A DNA stretch of 64,000 nucleotides. Origin: AWTP1-13 sp050248715. Its GTDB lineage: Bacteria; Pseudomonadota; Alphaproteobacteria; Rhizobiales; Hyphomicrobiaceae. Under the pieces are notes generated by a model. That model was not told where the DNA came from, ran no database searches, and saw only the letters and a program-made list of their open reading frames with translations. Position 1 is the stretch's first letter. Each line of letters begins with the position of its first letter. The stretch is taken from assembly GCA_050248715.1 (NCBI GenBank), contig JBFWRV010000025.1, positions 13,970-77,969 on the forward strand, written 5' to 3'. The position numbers were made by a program, and so were the translations under genes. Of the stretch, positions 42,602 to 51,650 are shown one piece after another.

Positions 42602-43597
42602 ATGCTGCGCTACCGCGACGCCTTCACGCTGCCGGCGCTGCTCTCGGCGCCTGCAGCTTCCCCTCCCCCTGGTGGGGGTGACCGGTCGGGCTCGCGGCAG
42701 ACACCCCCACCGAGACGCGCCGAAGGAGTTGGCGCCGCAGCGATCGCCCCTGATTCCGCCCACCCCTGCAAGGCGGCGCCAACTCCTGGCGCGTCTTCCT
42801 TCCCTCTCCAGGGGGAGGGGAGACATTTCAGCTTCCTTTTGGTGTCGGCTTTATTCGCCCTCATCGTGGCCATTACCGCTACGGTGGCGGTTGCGCAGCA
42901 GCCCGCATCCGCAAAGGCTTCCGCGCTGGAGGTCTTGATCCGCTGGGCACCGCTGCTGCTGTGGGGCTTCGGCTTCAACATACTGATCTCGGTGATGGCG
43001 ATGGCGATCGGCACAGTGGCCGGCGTACCCGTCGGCATCGCCCAGCTTTCTCCCTTGGCGCCGTTGCGGATCGTGGCGCGCATCGCAACACAGCTCTTCC
43101 GCAATTCGCCGTGGCTGGTGCTGCTGTTCCTGTGCGTGTTCCTGATCCCGTTCGAGATTCGCATCTTCGATCTTCGCATCCCCTTCCCCGACTGGGCCAA
43201 GGCAACCATGGGCTTCGCCCTGCCGGTGATGGCCAACACCTCCGAGATCACCCGCGGAGCCATCCAGTCGGTGGCGACGGGGCAATGGGACAGCGCCCGT
43301 GCTCTGGGCCTCTCCAGGCGGCAGGCCCTCCACCTCGTGATTTTGCCGCAATGCGTCAAGCGCATGCTGCCGCCCTGGATGAACCTCTACTCGCTGATCG
43401 CCATGTCGACGGTGAATGCATCGATCGTGGGAGTGAACGAGATGATCACGCTCACCTCGCAGGTGCATGCGGCGGAAGGCTCGCGCCCCGAGCTGCTGGC
43501 TCCGCTTTACGCTTTCGCGCTGGCGTGCTTCTTCATCTACTGTTACCCGATCGGCAAGTGGACACAGGCGCTGGAGCGCAGGTATCAGATCACGTGA
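42602..43597 (+). CDS. Amino acid ABC transporter permease 2, with in-frame repeat insertion
   Basis: 331 residues. From about residue 75 it is a normal HisMQ permease: FNILISVMAMAIGTVAG, TQLFRNSPWLVLLFLCVF, and the EAA loop AIQSVATGQWDSARALGLSRR. Residues about 17-74 are not permease-like (PPPGGGDRSGSRQTPPPRR, SSFPLQGEGRH); this part is encoded by a palindromic GC-rich repeat found otherwise between genes. The repeat keeps the frame open, so the protein has a long Pro/Gly/Ala-rich N-terminal extension between a short leader and TM1. A later start inside the element could bypass it. Confidence 0.88.
   Translation: MLRYRDAFTLPALLSAPAASPPPGGGDRSGSRQTPPPRRAEGVGAAAIAPDSAHPCKAAPTPGASSFPLQGEGRHFSFLLVSALFALIVAITATVAVAQQPASAKASALEVLIRWAPLLLWGFGFNILISVMAMAIGTVAGVPVGIAQLSPLAPLRIVARIATQLFRNSPWLVLLFLCVFLIPFEIRIFDLRIPFPDWAKATMGFALPVMANTSEITRGAIQSVATGQWDSARALGLSRRQALHLVILPQCVKRMLPPWMNLYSLIAMSTVNASIVGVNEMITLTSQVHAAEGSRPELLAPLYAFALACFFIYCYPIGKWTQALERRYQIT
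42654..42825. repeat. Family E palindrome inserted in frame within the permease gene
   Basis: Outer arms TCCCCTCCCCCTGG (about 42659-42672) and CCAGGGGGAGGGGA (about 42808-42822) are perfect inverses; inner arms AGGAGTTGGCGCCGC at 42724-42738 and GCGGCGCCAACTCCT at 42773-42787 are also perfect. GC-rich units of the same style lie between genes at 31971, 34496, 45187 and 56107. Confidence 0.85.
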
Positions 43598-43608
43598 GGC
43601 AGCATCGC

Positions 43609-44862
43609 ATGCGCCGTTTTTCTCTAGGCACGCTGCTGTCGGAGGGATTCAAGGGCCACCAAGGCTGGGAGCGCCAGTGGCGCTCGCCCGAGCCCAAGCC
43701 CGCCTACGATGCCGTGATCGTGGGCGGGGGCGGGCATGGTCTCGCCACAGCCTACTACCTGGCCAAGGAGCACGGGCTCGCCAACGTGGCCGTGCTCGAG
43801 AAAGGTTGGATCGGCGGCGGCAACACCGGGCGCAACACCACCATCATCCGCTCGAACTACCTGCAGGAGGAGAGCGCCGCCATCTACGAGCACGCCGTGA
43901 AGCTCTGGGAAGGGTTGTCGCGCGAGCTCAACTACAACGTGATGTTTTCGCAGCGCGGCGTGATGATGCTGGCGCACAATACGCACGACGTGCAAAGCCT
44001 GAAGCGGCACGTCTACGCCAATCGGCTCGCCGGCATCGACAACGAGTGGCTGACGCCAGATGAGGCCAAGAGGTTCTGCCCGCCGCTCAATACCTCGCCC
44101 GATATCCGCTATCCCGTCGTCGGCGCCGCCTTGCAGCGTCGCGGGGGCGTGGCGCGCCACGATGCGGTGGCCTGGGGTTATGCCCGCGCCGCCGATGCGC
44201 TGGGCGTCGACATCATCGAGAACTGCGAGGTTCTGGGATTCAGGCGCGATGCGGGCGGGGCGGTCGCGGGGGTGGAGACGACGAAAGGCGCGATCGCGGC
44301 GACGCGCGTGGGCGTTGTGGCGGCCGGCCATACCAGCGTGGTGATGGCGCGCGCGGGCTTGAGGATGCCGCTGGAGAGCTTTCCCTTGCAGGCGCTCGTG
44401 TCCGAGCCCATCAAGCCGGTGTTTCCGTGCGTCGTGATGTCCAATACGGTGCACGCCTATATCAGCCAGTCCGATAAGGGCGAGCTGGTCATCGGCGCCG
44501 GCACGGATCAGTACGTCTCCTACAGCCAGCGCGGCGGACTGCATATCGCCACCCACACGCTGGAGGCGATCTGCGAGCTCTTCCCGCAGTTCTCCCGCCT
44601 CCGGATGCTGCGCAACTGGGGCGGCATCGTCGACGTCACGCCCGACCGCTCGCCCATCATCGGGCACACGCCCATCGAGGGGCTGTTCGTGAACTGCGGC
44701 TGGGGGACCGGCGGGTTCAAGGCGACGCCGGGATCGGGTCACGTATTCGCGCACACCATCGCGAGGGGCGAACCGCACGCCATCAACGCGCCCTTCACCC
44801 TCGATCGTTTCCGCACCGGCCACCTCATCGATGAGGCCGCGGCCGCGGCGGTGGCGCACTGA
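43609..44862 (+). CDS. soxB: Sarcosine oxidase subunit beta
   Basis: 417 residues. FAD-binding VGGGGHGLATAYYLA near residue 38, then DAO-type motifs (GWIGGGNTGRNTTIIRSNY, cited within 20) and the C-terminal NCGWGTGGFKATPGSG typical of SoxB. With SoxA, SoxD and SoxG it forms the heterotetrameric enzyme that oxidises sarcosine to glycine, formaldehyde-level C1 (trapped as methylene-THF) and H2O2. It starts 11 bases after the permease, so uptake and oxidation are co-expressed. Confidence 0.95.
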   Translation: MRRFSLGTLLSEGFKGHQGWERQWRSPEPKPAYDAVIVGGGGHGLATAYYLAKEHGLANVAVLEKGWIGGGNTGRNTTIIRSNYLQEESAAIYEHAVKLWEGLSRELNYNVMFSQRGVMMLAHNTHDVQSLKRHVYANRLAGIDNEWLTPDEAKRFCPPLNTSPDIRYPVVGAALQRRGGVARHDAVAWGYARAADALGVDIIENCEVLGFRRDAGGAVAGVETTKGAIAATRVGVVAAGHTSVVMARAGLRMPLESFPLQALVSEPIKPVFPCVVMSNTVHAYISQSDKGELVIGAGTDQYVSYSQRGGLHIATHTLEAICELFPQFSRLRMLRNWGGIVDVTPDRSPIIGHTPIEGLFVNCGWGTGGFKATPGSGHVFAHTIARGEPHAINAPFTLDRFRTGHLIDEAAAAAVAH

Positions 44863-44872
44863 AGGTATTCGC

Positions 44873-45163
44873 ATGCTGCTTATCGACTGCCCATACTGCG
44901 GCCCGCGCCCGGAGATCGAGTTTCGCTGCGGCGGCGAGGCGCATATCGCCCGCCCGCCCGAGCCCGGCACGATCGGCGATGCGGCCTGGGGAGAATTCCT
45001 CTTCTACCGCACGAGCCCAAAGGGGGTGCATGCCGAGCGCTGGGTGCATGTCCATGGCTGCCGGCAGTGGTTCAACGCTCTGCGCGACACGGTGAGCGAC
45101 AGGGTCATCGCTACCTATGCCATGGGGGAGCCGCGGCCTGTTATCTCGGAGGCACAGCGGTGA
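44873..45163 (+). CDS. soxD: Sarcosine oxidase subunit delta
   Basis: 96 residues. Zn-binding N-terminus LIDCPYCGPRPEIEF and a later conserved HVHGCRQWFNALRDT. It is the small zinc subunit of tetrameric sarcosine oxidase, needed for assembly. ATG lies 10 bases after the soxB stop. Confidence 0.94.
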   Translation: MLLIDCPYCGPRPEIEFRCGGEAHIARPPEPGTIGDAAWGEFLFYRTSPKGVHAERWVHVHGCRQWFNALRDTVSDRVIATYAMGEPRPVISEAQR

Positions 45164-45186
45164 GTGGTGCGTGCGGAAGGCTTGCG

Positions 45187-45290
45187 TCGGGCTCCTCCCT
45201 CTCCCTCCCACACGAGGGGGGAGGGCAGCACATAGCGATTACCGTTCCCCTTGTGGGGAGGGGAGGAGGGTGGGGGGAATCCCGGCACTC
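45187..45290. repeat. Family E GC-rich repeat between soxD and soxA
   Basis: CTCCCTCTCCCTCCCACACG with GAGGGGGGAGGGCAGC and CCCCTTGTGGGGAGGGGAGG are imperfect hairpins. They separate soxD from soxA by 172 bases, which would otherwise be nearly contiguous. Confidence 0.65.
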
Positions 45291-45335
45291 GATTGAGGGC
45301 GGGGTTCCGCCCAACCCTCGCTGAAGGGTCCGGGC

Positions 45336-48317
45336 ATGGCGCAAACGCATCGTCTCGCCAAGGGCGGCCGGATCGATCGGGGACGGCCCGTTGCGCTGCG
45401 CTTCAACGGACAGGCGGTCGACGCCTTCGTCGGCGACACGGCGGCCTCCGCGCTGCTCGCCAACGGCATCCACTTCGTCGGCCGTTCCTTCAAATATCAC
45501 CGCCCGCGCGGGATCTTCAGCCACGGCGCGGAGGAGGCGAACGCCCTCTTCACCGTGGACCGCGGCGATGGCCGCGCCGAGCCGAACAATCGCGCCAGCG
45601 CCATCGAAGCCGTCGACGGTTTCCACATCCGCTCGCAGCATCACTGGCCGTCGCTCGGCTTCGACCTGGGCGCGGTCAACAATGCGCTGTCGCCGCTGTT
45701 TCCGGCCGGCTTCTACTACAAGACCTTCATGTGGCCGCCGGCGTTCTGGCGCCGCCTCTACGAGCCCGCCATTCGGGCCGCCGCAGGCCTCGGCCGCGCG
45801 CCGAGGATCGCCGATCCCGACCGCTACGCCCATCGTTACGCACACTGCGATGTGCTCGTGGTCGGCGCCGGCCCGGCCGGGCTGGCGGCGGCGCTGGCAG
45901 CATCCGAGGGCGGCAAGCGCGTCATCCTCGCCGACGAGCAGGCCGAGATGGGCGGCGCGCTGTTGCACGACGTGACGTCGGCGATCGATGATCGTCCGGC
46001 GTGGGATTGGCTGGCGGATGCCCTGGCGAAGCTGGCCGCGCGCGCCACCGTCAGCCTGCTGCCGCGCACCACCGCCTTCGGCCTCTACAATCACAACCAT
46101 GCAGGCCTCGTCGAGCGCCTGACCGATCACCTGGGCGAGCCCCCGAGCGGGCTGCCGCGCGAGCGCCTGTGGCAGGTGCGCGCGCGCAGCATCGTGCTGG
46201 CGACGGGTGCGCACGAGCGCCCGCTGCTGTTTCCCGGCAACGACCGCCCCGGCATCATGCTGGCCGAAAGCTTGCGTGCCTTTGCCAACCGCTATGCCGT
46301 GCTGCCGGGACGAAGGGTGGTGATCGTCACGACGGGCGCCTCGGCTTACACCGTGGCGCTCGATCTGGTGGCGGCCGGCGCCGCCGTCAGCGTCGTCGAC
46401 CTGCGCCGGCAGGAAGAATGCGCTACCGAGGTTGCCGTGTTGCGCGATACCGGCTGCGAGGTGCTGGCTGGGCATGCCGTGATCGGGTCACTGGGATGCA
46501 AGCGCGTGCGCGGGCTCGTCGTCGCCCCCTTCGACGGCACGGGCGTGAGGGGCGCGCGCCGAACCCTGCCGTGCGACTGCGTGGGCCTCTCCGGCGGCTG
46601 GACGCCGGCCGTGCACCTCCACGCGCAGCTCAACAAGCTTGCCTTCGACGCGGGGATCGATGCATTCGTGCCGGGCCCTGGGGGGCCTGGCCTGAGCTCG
46701 GTGGGGGCCGCTTGTGGCAGCTACCAGCTCGCGGCCTGCCTCACCGAAGGCTGGCAGGCGGGCGCGGCGGCGGCCCAGGTGCCCGAACGCAGCTTCGCCG
46801 CCAGTGCCTCGAGAACCGGGTTCCGGCCGGTGCGGACAGTGCCGACAACGGGGCGGCGGAGACAGGCCAAGGCGTTCGTCGATTGGCAGAACGACGTTAC
46901 CCAGCGCGATATTGCCCTCGCCGTGCGCGAGGGTTTCACCGCCATCGAGCATGTGAAGCGCTACACCACCACGGGCATGGCCACCGACCAGGGCAAGACC
47001 TCCAACATGAACGCCCTGGGGCTGGTGGCCGATATCGTCGGCAAGCCGGTGCCCGAGGTCGGCACCACGACCTACCGCCCGCCCTATACGCCCGTGACGT
47101 TCGGGGCGCTCGCCGGCCCCAGCCGCGGCGATCTGCTCGATCCCGTGCGCACACCCCCCACGCACAGCTGGGCCCTCGCGCACGGCGCCATGTTCGAGGA
47201 CGTCGGGCAATGGAAGCGGGCGCTCTGCTTTCCCCGCGCCGGCGAGGACATGGCGGCGGCGGTCGACCGCGAGTGCCTGGCCGTCCGCTCGGGCGTCGGC
47301 ATGCTCGATGCATCGACGCTGGGAAAGATCGAGGTCGTCGGCCCGGACGCGGCGGAATTCCTCGACCGCATCTACACGGGCTCCATGAGCCGGTTGGCGT
47401 CCGGCCGCTGCCGCTACGGTCTGATGCTGAGGGAGGACGGCTACATCTTCGACGACGGCGTCGTCGCCCGCCTCGGCTTCGGCCGCTTCCATCTGACGAC
47501 GACGACCGGCGGCGCCGCCCGTGTCCTGCAGCACATGGAGGACTATCTGCAGACCGAGTGGCCGCAGCTGCGCGTGCACCTCACCTCGACCACGGAGCAA
47601 TATGCGGTGATCGCCCTGCAGGGGCCGCGGTCGCGCAATCTTCTGGCGTCGCTGGTCGAGGGCATCGACCTTTCCAACGAAGCATTCCCGCACATGTCGG
47701 TGCGCTCGGGCACGATCTGTGGCGTGAGGGGGCGGCTGTTTTGCGTCTCCTTCACGGGGGAGGCCGGTTACGAAATCAATGTTCCGGCCGACTTCGGCCT
47801 GCCGCTCTGGGAACGGCTGATGGAACGCGGCAGGGCGCTTGGCATCACGCCCTACGGCACCGAGGCCATGCATGTGCTGCGCGCCGAGAAGGGCTTCATC
47901 ATCGTCGGCCAGGAGACCGACGGTACCGTGACGCCGCACGATGTGGGCCTCGGCGGGCTCGTCGCGTCATCCAAGGCCGATTTCGTCGGCTGCCGGTCGC
48001 TGAAGCGGGCGGATGTCGTCGCCGCCGGACGCAAGCAGCTTGTGGGCCTCCTGACCGAACTACCGGAGGAGGTGATCGAGGAAGGTGCCCAGATCGTCGC
48101 CGATCCGGAGGAGCCTATCCCCATGCGTGCGCTGGGGCATGTCACGTCGAGCTACTGGAGCGCTGCCTGCCGACACTCCATCGCTCTGGCGCTCATTGCC
48201 GACGGGCGCTCCATGATCGACGGCTGGTTGCATGTCACGACGCGCCAGGGCTTCACCAAGGTGCTCGTGACCGAGCCGGTGTTTCATGATCGCGCGGGAG
48301 GCCGCGTGCATGCCTGA
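45336..48317 (+). CDS. soxA: Sarcosine oxidase subunit alpha
   Basis: 993 residues, near the usual size (about 965-1000). N-terminal ferredoxin-like domain (FNGQAVDAFVGDTAASALLA), NAD-binding Rossmann motif VVGAGPAGLAAALAASEGG at about 171-190, a second nucleotide fold around ILATGAHERPLLFPGNDRPG, and a C-terminal GcvT domain (about 600-990) that binds tetrahydrofolate. The GcvT part carries the C1 unit to THF. Stop overlaps the soxG start. Confidence 0.95.
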   Translation: MAQTHRLAKGGRIDRGRPVALRFNGQAVDAFVGDTAASALLANGIHFVGRSFKYHRPRGIFSHGAEEANALFTVDRGDGRAEPNNRASAIEAVDGFHIRSQHHWPSLGFDLGAVNNALSPLFPAGFYYKTFMWPPAFWRRLYEPAIRAAAGLGRAPRIADPDRYAHRYAHCDVLVVGAGPAGLAAALAASEGGKRVILADEQAEMGGALLHDVTSAIDDRPAWDWLADALAKLAARATVSLLPRTTAFGLYNHNHAGLVERLTDHLGEPPSGLPRERLWQVRARSIVLATGAHERPLLFPGNDRPGIMLAESLRAFANRYAVLPGRRVVIVTTGASAYTVALDLVAAGAAVSVVDLRRQEECATEVAVLRDTGCEVLAGHAVIGSLGCKRVRGLVVAPFDGTGVRGARRTLPCDCVGLSGGWTPAVHLHAQLNKLAFDAGIDAFVPGPGGPGLSSVGAACGSYQLAACLTEGWQAGAAAAQVPERSFAASASRTGFRPVRTVPTTGRRRQAKAFVDWQNDVTQRDIALAVREGFTAIEHVKRYTTTGMATDQGKTSNMNALGLVADIVGKPVPEVGTTTYRPPYTPVTFGALAGPSRGDLLDPVRTPPTHSWALAHGAMFEDVGQWKRALCFPRAGEDMAAAVDRECLAVRSGVGMLDASTLGKIEVVGPDAAEFLDRIYTGSMSRLASGRCRYGLMLREDGYIFDDGVVARLGFGRFHLTTTTGGAARVLQHMEDYLQTEWPQLRVHLTSTTEQYAVIALQGPRSRNLLASLVEGIDLSNEAFPHMSVRSGTICGVRGRLFCVSFTGEAGYEINVPADFGLPLWERLMERGRALGITPYGTEAMHVLRAEKGFIIVGQETDGTVTPHDVGLGGLVASSKADFVGCRSLKRADVVAAGRKQLVGLLTELPEEVIEEGAQIVADPEEPIPMRALGHVTSSYWSAACRHSIALALIADGRSMIDGWLHVTTRQGFTKVLVTEPVFHDRAGGRVHA

Positions 48318-48891
48318 AACCGTCCTTTCGCGCCGCGCCGCGCTGTCGGCGATCAATGAGGAGGAAGCTGCGCACGCCCGCTCCGATGGCGTCGCCGTGC
48401 GCGTGCTGGCGCCGATCACGCGGCTTTCGCTGCGCATGGCGCCGGCCCTGGCGGCACAGGTCGCCGACGTGGCGGGCCTAGCCCTCGACCTCCCCATCAA
48501 CCGCCGCCGCGAACAAGCCGGGCGTTCGGTTCTTCGACTTGGTCCCGACGAGTGGCTGCTGTGCGGACCTGAAGGCGAGGCGGACGACTGGTCGCGCGCC
48601 GTCGCGGCGGGGCTGGCGGGTCTCTCCCATTCCCTGGTCGACGTGAGCCATGCCTACGTGACGTTTGCCGTCGCGGGAGCCAAGGCCGCGGAGGCCATCA
48701 ACGCCGGCTGCGCCCTCGACTTGCGGCCGCAGGTGTTCCAGGCCGGCCATGCAACGCGAACTTTGCTGGGCAAGGCCGAGATCATTCTGGCGCGGCCCGG
48801 CGAGGCGCGGGCCTTCGAGATCACCTGCGCCCGCTCGTACGCCGCCTATGTCCGCGACTTCCTGCGCGAGGCGGCGAGCGGGGCCGGCTAG
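48310..48891 (+). CDS. soxG: Sarcosine oxidase subunit gamma
   Basis: 193 residues with the SoxG features LGPDEWLL, SLVDVSHAYVTFAVAGAKA and CALDLRPQVFQAGHATRTLLG. It overlaps the soxA stop by 8 bases (ATG at 48310), implying translational coupling. It completes the heterotetramer. No glycine-cleavage or purU gene follows, unlike in many sox operons; instead an intergenic repeat begins. Confidence 0.93.
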   Translation: MPETVLSRRAALSAINEEEAAHARSDGVAVRVLAPITRLSLRMAPALAAQVADVAGLALDLPINRRREQAGRSVLRLGPDEWLLCGPEGEADDWSRAVAAGLAGLSHSLVDVSHAYVTFAVAGAKAAEAINAGCALDLRPQVFQAGHATRTLLGKAEIILARPGEARAFEITCARSYAAYVRDFLREAASGAG

Positions 48892-48973
48892 CGTCCTGAT
48901 CGCAAAATTCGTCGCAAGGGCGGCCAGGGCGGGCGAATTCCGCAATCTGAAGGGCACGGCGGAGCATCCTCTT

Positions 48974-49087
48974 GTCATCCCGGCCGGAGCGCGAAGCGCG
49001 CAGAGCCGGGACCCAGGGCCACAAGCACCATTGTTCTCCGCGGCCCTGGGTCCCGGATCTTCGCCTTCGGCGAATTCCGGGATGACA
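48974..49087. repeat. Dispersed palindrome family A, copy 6
   Basis: Best preserved copy: GTCATCCCGGCCGGAGCGCG at the left, GACCCAGGGCC and GGCCCTGGGTC as central arms, TTCGCCTTCGGCGAA, then TTCCGGGATGACA at the right. It occupies most of the 314-base gap between soxG and amn, and nothing else is seen there. Confidence 0.85.
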
Positions 49088-49205
49088 GTGAGGAGAGTTG
49101 ATCGGAGTTTACTCGAGCGACTCCAGTGCGCATGGGGCTGCGGGTTGCGGCGATCGGCGGAATGGCGCAAAGCTCGGACCACCCAACAAGCTGCGGACGC
49201 CGATC

Positions 49206-50678
49206 ATGGGTAAGACGTCGAACGACAGGCAGACGCTGACGCCACAGACCGCGGTCGACCGCCTCGATGCGATCTATTCCGGCTCGTGCGCGGCGCTGTC
49301 GCGCGCGCTGGATCGCTACCTGGCGACGCGCAAGCCTCCGACCGCCAAGGAGCGCGCAGCTTTCCGCTACCCGCTCCTGCGCGTGGTCTGCCGCCAGATC
49401 GGCGCGGCGGCTCGATCACGTCGGGCCTATGCGAAGTTCCAGCGGCCGGGGGTCTACACCACCACGGTCACGCATCCCCGCCACTTCCGCCGCTACCTGC
49501 TGGAGCAGCTCGAGCCGCTGGTTGCCGAGTACGACGCCGAGATCAGCGTCGACCTGAGCGGCCAGGAGATTCCCTACCCTTACGTGGTCGAGCGCGTGGA
49601 GGACATCGCCAAGGGGGGCGTGACCGCCGGCGAATTGGCGCGCCACTTCCCGACGCCGCTGCTCTCACTTGTCGGCGACGAGGTGGCGGACGGCCAGATG
49701 GAGGTGCCCGAGGGCGAGCCGCGGCCGCTTTCGCTCTTCGACGCCGTGCGCGTCGACTACTCGCTGCGGCGGCTCGTGCACTACACCGGCAGCGACTGGC
49801 GCAACGTGCAGCAGTGGATCCTGCTCACCAACTATCATCGCTACGTCGACCAGTTCGTGCGCTGGGGGTTGGCGCGGCTCGCCGAGAATGGTGGTCCCTA
49901 CGAGCGCCTGGTGCTGCCGGGCGGTGCCGAGATCGGCCGCGGCCTGACCGCCGACAAGTCCGAGAGCATCATCGCGGCGAGCCCCTGGCACCGCTTCCAG
50001 ATGCCGGCCTATCACCTGGCCGCCGCCGACGGCCAGGGCGTGACACTCGTCAACATCGGCATCGGGCCCTCCAATGCCAAGAACATCACGGACCATCTGG
50101 CCGTGCTCCGTCCCAACTGCTGGCTGATGGTCGGGCATTGCGGGGGCTTGCGGCAGTCGCAGCAGATCGGCGACTACGTGCTGGCGCACGCCTACCTGCG
50201 CCAGGACGGCATTCTCGATGCCCTGGTGCCGCCGGACGTGCCGATCCCCGCGCTCGCCGAGGTGCAGATCGCGCTGCAGGACGCCGCCGCCCTGGTGACC
50301 GGCGAAGAGGAGGACGTCCTGAAGCAGCGGCTGAGGACGGGGACCGTCGTCACCAACGACGACCGCAACTGGGAGCTGCGCTACACGCTGGAGAAGCAGC
50401 GCATCAATCTCTCCCGCGCGATTGCCGTCGACATGGAGAGCGGCACGGTGGCCGCCAACGGCTACCGTCTGCGCGTGCCCTACGGCACGCTGCTGTGCGT
50501 TTCCGACAAGCCCCTGCACGGTGAGATCAAGCTGCCGGGCGCCGCCAACGCCTTCTACGAGAGCGCCGTGGCGCAGCACCTGCGGATCGGCCTCAAGACG
50601 CTCGACCTGCTGCGCGAGCGCCGCGACACGCTGCATTCGCGCAAGCTGCGCTCCGTCGACGAGCCGCCGTTCCGCTGA
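49206..50678 (+). CDS. amn: AMP nucleosidase
   Basis: 490 residues. The N-terminal part (AYAKFQRPGVYTTTVTHPRHFRRYLLEQLEPL, cited in short: VTHPRHFRRYLLEQ) and the C-terminal phosphorylase-like domain (VNIGIGPSNAKNITDHLAVLRP with GHCGGLRQSQQIGDYVLAH, and AVDMESGTVAANG) are diagnostic. It splits AMP into adenine and ribose 5-phosphate and regulates adenylate level. Adenine can be recycled by apt at 55296. Start ATG at 49206; frame upstream overlaps the repeat and is rejected. Confidence 0.95.
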   Translation: MGKTSNDRQTLTPQTAVDRLDAIYSGSCAALSRALDRYLATRKPPTAKERAAFRYPLLRVVCRQIGAAARSRRAYAKFQRPGVYTTTVTHPRHFRRYLLEQLEPLVAEYDAEISVDLSGQEIPYPYVVERVEDIAKGGVTAGELARHFPTPLLSLVGDEVADGQMEVPEGEPRPLSLFDAVRVDYSLRRLVHYTGSDWRNVQQWILLTNYHRYVDQFVRWGLARLAENGGPYERLVLPGGAEIGRGLTADKSESIIAASPWHRFQMPAYHLAAADGQGVTLVNIGIGPSNAKNITDHLAVLRPNCWLMVGHCGGLRQSQQIGDYVLAHAYLRQDGILDALVPPDVPIPALAEVQIALQDAAALVTGEEEDVLKQRLRTGTVVTNDDRNWELRYTLEKQRINLSRAIAVDMESGTVAANGYRLRVPYGTLLCVSDKPLHGEIKLPGAANAFYESAVAQHLRIGLKTLDLLRERRDTLHSRKLRSVDEPPFR

Positions 50679-50688
50679 AGTTGCATTT

Positions 50689-50806
50689 GTTATCCCGGAA
50701 TTCGCGTCAGCCCTCGGGCTTGTCCCGAGGGTCAGCGAATATCCAGGACCCGGGAGCGGCTGGCCCTGGGTCCCGGATCGTCGCTCTCGCGACGTCCGGG
50801 ATGACA
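50689..50806. repeat. Dispersed palindrome family A, copy 7
   Basis: Left arm GTTATCCCGGAATTCGCGTC, right arm GCGACGTCCGGGATGACA. Between them lies CCCTCGGGCTTGTCCCGAGGG, a perfect 9-bp hairpin, and TGGCCCTGGGTCCCGG. It is between the convergent amn and kinase-like genes. Confidence 0.8.
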
Positions 50807-50818
50807 ATGGCATTTCCT

Positions 50819-51640
50819 TCAAAGCCCGCGCGGGGCGCGCACGACCTCGATGCGGTTGATCACGTCCTTCACGCCGTCCGTCGTGCCCGCGATCCCTCCC
50901 GCTTCGCGCGCAAGCGTCGAGTGGACGGCGATGCCGCGCAGCACGACCTTGCCGCCGCATGCCACGACCTGCAGATCGCTCACGCCCGTCCCCGCGGTGA
51001 ACCTCTCGAGAAGTCGACAACGAATGCGCACCTCCAGCAACTTGTCGTCGAGGATTGCGCGGGAGGCTTCCGTCTCGCTGAACTCGAGACTTGCGGCGAG
51101 CTCGCGGATGAGACGCACGCAAGTGGCGATCGATATGCGTTCCGTGTTCAGCACGAGATCGTAGAGCAGGGGATCGTTGCGGTCGGCGCCGAGGCGCGCT
51201 TGCAGCGTGCGCGTGTGGGCGTCATCGTCGCGCTCGATTTCCCGTTGCGCGGCCTCCCAGTCCGGCAGCGCGCGTCGTTGCATCACGGTGCGCTTGCGCT
51301 GCTCGCGAGGCGCACAGACGCGCACGCGTGCCACATGGGGCACGTCCCGCAGGAGCACGCAAACGCTCCATCCGCGGATGACGACGTTGCCACGGCGCGC
51401 CAGCTGGAAGACCTCCTCGGCCGTGGCGCGCGTTGTACTTTCGGTGCCGTCATGCCGGGAGCGCCAGACACCACTGCCGAAGAAGTCGGAGAGGCTGCCC
51501 GCCAGTGCGTGGGCCCGAGGCGCGGCGTCGTGCGCGACGGGGCCTTGCAGGGCGACACGCAGCCCCATTTCCTCCGCGAGGCGACGAGCCACTTCCCCGC
51601 TGCGTGAGCCCATCTCTCTCGTCATGGCGATGACGGGCAT
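50819..51640 (-). CDS. Cytidylate-kinase-like protein with C-terminal BON domain
   Basis: 273 residues. N-terminal P-loop-type segment MPVIAMTREMGSRSGEVARRLA resembles the cytidylate-kinase-like family (TRExGSxG, no classic GKST), followed by RRALPDWEAAQREIERDDD and a helical middle. The C-terminal 70 residues (VSDLQVVACGGKVVLRG, GVKDVINRIEV) resemble a BON domain, which binds phospholipid or small ligands in other proteins. The start at 51640 follows TAGGAGAGGCAAC. It is 10 bases after the P-type ATPase gene on the same strand, so the two are co-transcribed. Role unknown. Confidence 0.75.
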   Translation of the reverse strand: MPVIAMTREMGSRSGEVARRLAEEMGLRVALQGPVAHDAAPRAHALAGSLSDFFGSGVWRSRHDGTESTTRATAEEVFQLARRGNVVIRGWSVCVLLRDVPHVARVRVCAPREQRKRTVMQRRALPDWEAAQREIERDDDAHTRTLQARLGADRNDPLLYDLVLNTERISIATCVRLIRELAASLEFSETEASRAILDDKLLEVRIRCRLLERFTAGTGVSDLQVVACGGKVVLRGIAVHSTLAREAGGIAGTTDGVKDVINRIEVVRAPRGL

Positions 51641-51650
51641 GTTGCCTCTC

